From contig JANBRJ010000015.1 in the NCBI GenBank assembly GCA_027577595.1, forward strand, positions 62,001 through 126,000: a stretch of 64,000 nt of DNA. The letters run 5' to 3'. Position 1 is the stretch's first letter. Each line of letters begins with the position of its first letter. The notes beneath the pieces were generated by a model. It did no database searches, had not been told where the DNA came from, and saw nothing but the letters and a program-made list of their open reading frames with translations. Positions 61,309 to 64,000 of the stretch are shown here, one piece after another. Position numbers and translations under genes: made by a program. The DNA comes from Coemansia sp. RSA 487. Taxonomy: Eukaryota; Kickxellomycota; Kickxellomycetes; Kickxellales; Kickxellaceae.

Positions 61309-64000
61309 CTAGTCAGAATCATAGCCATTAGAATCTGACGCGCCATTGTCATCACCAAGCTCATCATCGATGATGGCACGGATCGGGTCATGGACTACTG
61401 CAGTAGTCGCAACCACCTTTTGTAAGGGCTTCGTCGGTCTAATAGAGATATCTGGGCTCGACTCCCTGCTGTTTTTCGAGAAAATGCTCGAAGCATCAGC
61501 GGCAGGCGACGCAGCGCTGGCTTCACGATATTTTGCGAACGGATCAGCCGACGCAGATCCACGAGCGCCAAAGCCAGTGGGAATGTTGCCTATGCTTGCA
61601 AAGCTGCCTTGGCCATTCCCCGCTCCCGAGGACATGCGTTTGTTTGCTCCAAACGTGGACATTGATGCTACTCCAAACGCAGGCCTGTCCAGTTTAGCTC
61701 CAAACGCTGGTACAGCTGCTGGTTTCTGCGACCCACTAGCAAATGCATTTGGAAGTGCTTTGTTCCCATCATCGCTACCTGTCAGCGAAGGCGACGCTTG
61801 GCCAGATCCAAACGAGCTCTTACCACCGAATGCACCAAAGCTGCCAAGACGCCCAGACTTGAAGAACGATGATGTACCAGAAGCCTTGGACTGCTCTAAT
61901 TGGAATTGAGCCACAGGCGGCGCAGAAGAGCTGGCAGAGGACACGCCTGGCTCTTCGTCGGACAACATATCAGATTCATTATCGCTGGAAACAGCATCGT
62001 CATCACCAGAAGACACAGCGTCAATTTCCTTTGCAATGTCATCAAGGCCAAATGCTGACGCAGAGTTGCTGTTGGACTCGGACTTTGAATCACTAGCTGC
62101 AGTGACATCGTCGATGCTCGCAGTCTGGGACAAGACAACAAAATCATCAGATGTGCGTGCCTCCGACTGCTGCGATTCCTCCTTGGCTTCCTTGGCATCT
62201 AGTGCACTCTGCTCATCTTCCTTCTCGGGTGCGCTGTCAGATTCTGCCTCGGCTTTGGCGTCCTTTTCGATAGCGCTGAAAACGCGGTCAACAAGCTGGT
62301 CAGCCGCAACTCCTGAGAGCTGTTGGCCAAGCTCGCTAAGCAACTGGGCTAGTGATTCTGTTGCGCTGGAGCTGACTGGCTCAGCGGACGTCTCTGTATG
62401 GATAACTGTGCTGCTGACATCTTCCTTGCTCTCGTGACCCGATTCGAGCTGACTGACATGAACAAATCCGTCGGAATCGTGATCCTGCTCGGGCTTTTCC
62501 TCTGGCTCAGACATGTGGGGAGAGTTGGAGCTCTCAGCACCGTCAGTGCTGCTGCCCTCTGGTACCTCCTCCAGGGAATCAGCATCCTTGCCGTTGTTCG
62601 TTTCCACATCTTTTTTCTCGTCGGTGATCGCCTCGCTATCCTTCTCGCTAGAATCTGCTGTCTCATCCTCGATTTTAACAATATCTTCTTCAATATCGTC
62701 AGCCTTCACGTCTTCCAGTTCTTGGTCATCCTCTTTGGCCAAAGAGTCAACATCAACGGACTCGGTTTGCTCATCTTCGCTATCTAGAGACTGAATGCCA
62801 TGTCCGGGCTCTTCGTCTTCCGAAACGTTTGCCTTGACAACCTCTGCATATGTATGCAAATTTTCTGAATTGGCATCGCTTTTGTCGTCGCGATTCTCGG
62901 AAACAGCTTCAGAACCCTCTTCCTCGGATACCTTCTGCTTGGATACAATCTCAGAGTCCTCTCGCTTTGATAAAGATTCAGAACCATCATTGTGATGCGG
63001 TGCTCTTTCGTTGTCAGTGTAATCGGATGAATGTCCCGACAACGAATCTGTCTTAGGCGCATGCTCAGCATCGCTAGCAGCAACAGAAGCAGCAGCAACA
63101 GAAGCAGCAGCAACCAAAGCAGAGTCAAATACAGGTTTAGTATCCTCTTTGGCATCTTTCGAGAATACTGACCCAAAGGAAAGACCGCCGCTCGGCTTGA
63201 ACCCACCAAATGGTGCTGCCACCGGTTCAGCGATATCCTTTGACAACCCTTCTACGGACTTGGCAGAAGCCAAGGACGGCGATCCAAATGAAAGTCCTGC
63301 GCTCGGCTTGAAGCCACCGAATGGCTTTCCAGACGCCGCAGGCTTAGGAATCTGGGCGGTTGACGTGCCAGGTTTGGTCGCATCACAAACAAGGCACTTG
63401 GTTGCGCTCTGTGGGCTCTTCAGCTCGCATACTTCGCACGTCCACTCGCCAGCTTTGGAAGCTGCGGGCTGCAGTGGTGGTAAGACCAGGCCGAATGCCG
63501 GTTTGCTTGCTTCCTTGGCCACAGAACCTGCTTCCGAGGAGGCTGAAGAAAAGGACGTAGACTGCACAGATCCAAGGGAAAGCCCGCCGCTGGGCTTAAA
63601 CCCACCAAACGCGACTGTCGAGGCTGGACCTGGTTTGGATGACACCGGCTGCGAGCCAGGCTTCTGTGCATCGCATATGGTGCACTTGGTTGCATTTTGT
63701 GGATTTTTCAGCTCGCACACCTCGCAGGTCCACTCGTTAGTCTGTGATCCAGGCGCTTGAGCGCCACCGGCGCCCGAGGACAACGACAACGCACCAAAAG
63801 TAAGACCCCTGCTAGGCTTGAACGACCCCATGCCAAAGGCCTCAAGTTTCTTTTCTTCTGCAGGCAACCCTTGAGAAGCGTCTGTAGCAGCCGTAGAACG
63901 AGGACGAAGACCAATCGGACTGCTGGCGGCATCCAAAGGCTTGAATTCATCTTCAAGGGACTTTTTTTGCGACCCGCCGAACAAGGAGCGTCCCACGAGT
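61309..64000 (-). CDS. FG-nucleoporin with RanBP2-type zinc fingers, N-terminus beyond the window
   Basis: About 896 residues are visible; the frame is open at the right edge, so the start is missing. Four FKPSxGLxFG motifs alternate with two RanBP2-type zinc fingers, each W-T-C-E-V-C-x(10)-C-x2-C (about 63735-63660 and 63447-63376). This FG-plus-finger layout resembles Nup153-type basket nucleoporins, where the fingers bind RanGDP (family knowledge). A long acidic Asp/Glu/Ser region follows, with one helical island (LAQLLSELGQQLSG...VDRVFSAIEKD). A second FG-containing part (FGKSSFGSG, FGVASMSTFG) precedes the acidic end DDNGASDSNGYDSD. Role: nuclear pore and Ran-dependent transport (inferred). 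It ends convergently to FAS. Confidence 0.83.
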   Translation of the reverse strand, partial: LVGRSLFGGSQKKSLEDEFKPLDAASSPIGLRPRSTAATDASQGLPAEEKKLEAFGMGSFKPSRGLTFGALSLSSGAGGAQAPGSQTNEWTCEVCELKNPQNATKCTICDAQKPGSQPVSSKPGPASTVAFGGFKPSGGLSLGSVQSTSFSSASSEAGSVAKEASKPAFGLVLPPLQPAASKAGEWTCEVCELKSPQSATKCLVCDATKPGTSTAQIPKPAASGKPFGGFKPSAGLSFGSPSLASAKSVEGLSKDIAEPVAAPFGGFKPSGGLSFGSVFSKDAKEDTKPVFDSALVAAASVAAASVAASDAEHAPKTDSLSGHSSDYTDNERAPHHNDGSESLSKREDSEIVSKQKVSEEEGSEAVSENRDDKSDANSENLHTYAEVVKANVSEDEEPGHGIQSLDSEDEQTESVDVDSLAKEDDQELEDVKADDIEEDIVKIEDETADSSEKDSEAITDEKKDVETNNGKDADSLEEVPEGSSTDGAESSNSPHMSEPEEKPEQDHDSDGFVHVSQLESGHESKEDVSSTVIHTETSAEPVSSSATESLAQLLSELGQQLSGVAADQLVDRVFSAIEKDAKAEAESDSAPEKEDEQSALDAKEAKEESQQSEARTSDDFVVLSQTASIDDVTAASDSKSESNSNSASAFGLDDIAKEIDAVSSGDDDAVSSDNESDMLSDEEPGVSSASSSAPPVAQFQLEQSKASGTSSFFKSGRLGSFGAFGGKSSFGSGQASPSLTGSDDGNKALPNAFASGSQKPAAVPAFGAKLDRPAFGVASMSTFGANKRMSSGAGNGQGSFASIGNIPTGFGARGSASADPFAKYREASAASPAADASSIFSKNSRESSPDISIRPTKPLQKVVATTAVVHDPIRAIIDDELGDDNGASDSNGYDSD

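Overview
The window is nuclear DNA of a fungus. It carries a type I fungal fatty acid synthase, ATG13, a Zn2Cys6 transcription factor, a TOK-like two-pore channel, a VRG4-type GDP-mannose transporter and Ser/Pro-rich secreted wall proteins. Genes are compact, with few or short introns (three supported: 185 bp, 114 bp and a probable 55 bp), separated by A/T-rich spacers. The single-chain beta-alpha FAS and the LITAF-family cluster fit an early-diverging (non-Dikarya) fungus. A Kickxellomycotina (Coemansia-like) source is my guess and is not proven by anything here. I see no bacterial, plasmid or CRISPR features, no tRNA and no rRNA.

Layout. 0-7 kb: the start of a peroxisomal ABCD transporter (leaving the window on the left), a mitochondrial HAD phosphatase, an 8-TM TOK-like channel homologue with broken selectivity filters, TMA7, D-aminoacyl-tRNA deacylase and a small orphan gene. 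7-18 kb: ATG13 (two exons), anaphase-promoting complex subunit 5 and a proline dehydrogenase with EF-hands. 18-21 kb is gene-free. 21-24.2 kb: four tandem LITAF-domain genes, all on the minus strand. 24.2-28 kb: sparse, with a decayed small secreted-protein gene. 28-30 kb: Zn2Cys6 regulator, followed by 4.7 kb without a convincing gene. 34.8-40.4 kb: enoyl-CoA isomerase, ER cyclophilin, GDP-mannose transporter, two candidate box C/D snoRNAs and proteasome beta-4. 41-45 kb: two related secreted mucin-like proteins. 45.7-59.9 kb: an ABCG half-transporter and the 3,692-residue FAS. 60-61.3 kb: A/T-rich spacer with a possible old retroelement scrap. 61.3-64 kb: a nucleoporin with FG motifs and RanBP2-type zinc fingers, cut by the right edge.

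There are no operons. Shared themes are lipid handling (ABCD transporter, ECI, FAS, perhaps the ABCG transporter), secretion and wall building (GDP-mannose transporter, ER cyclophilin, mucins) and protein turnover (ATG13, APC5, PRE1). I read these as coincidental neighbours rather than a pathway cluster.

The observations most worth a second look are the TOK-family protein whose pore loops lost the K+ signature, the fused FAS that stops before any phosphopantetheinyl transferase domain, the LITAF cluster with two members lacking the canonical histidine, and the duplicated C/D-box-like RNA between VRG4 and PRE1.
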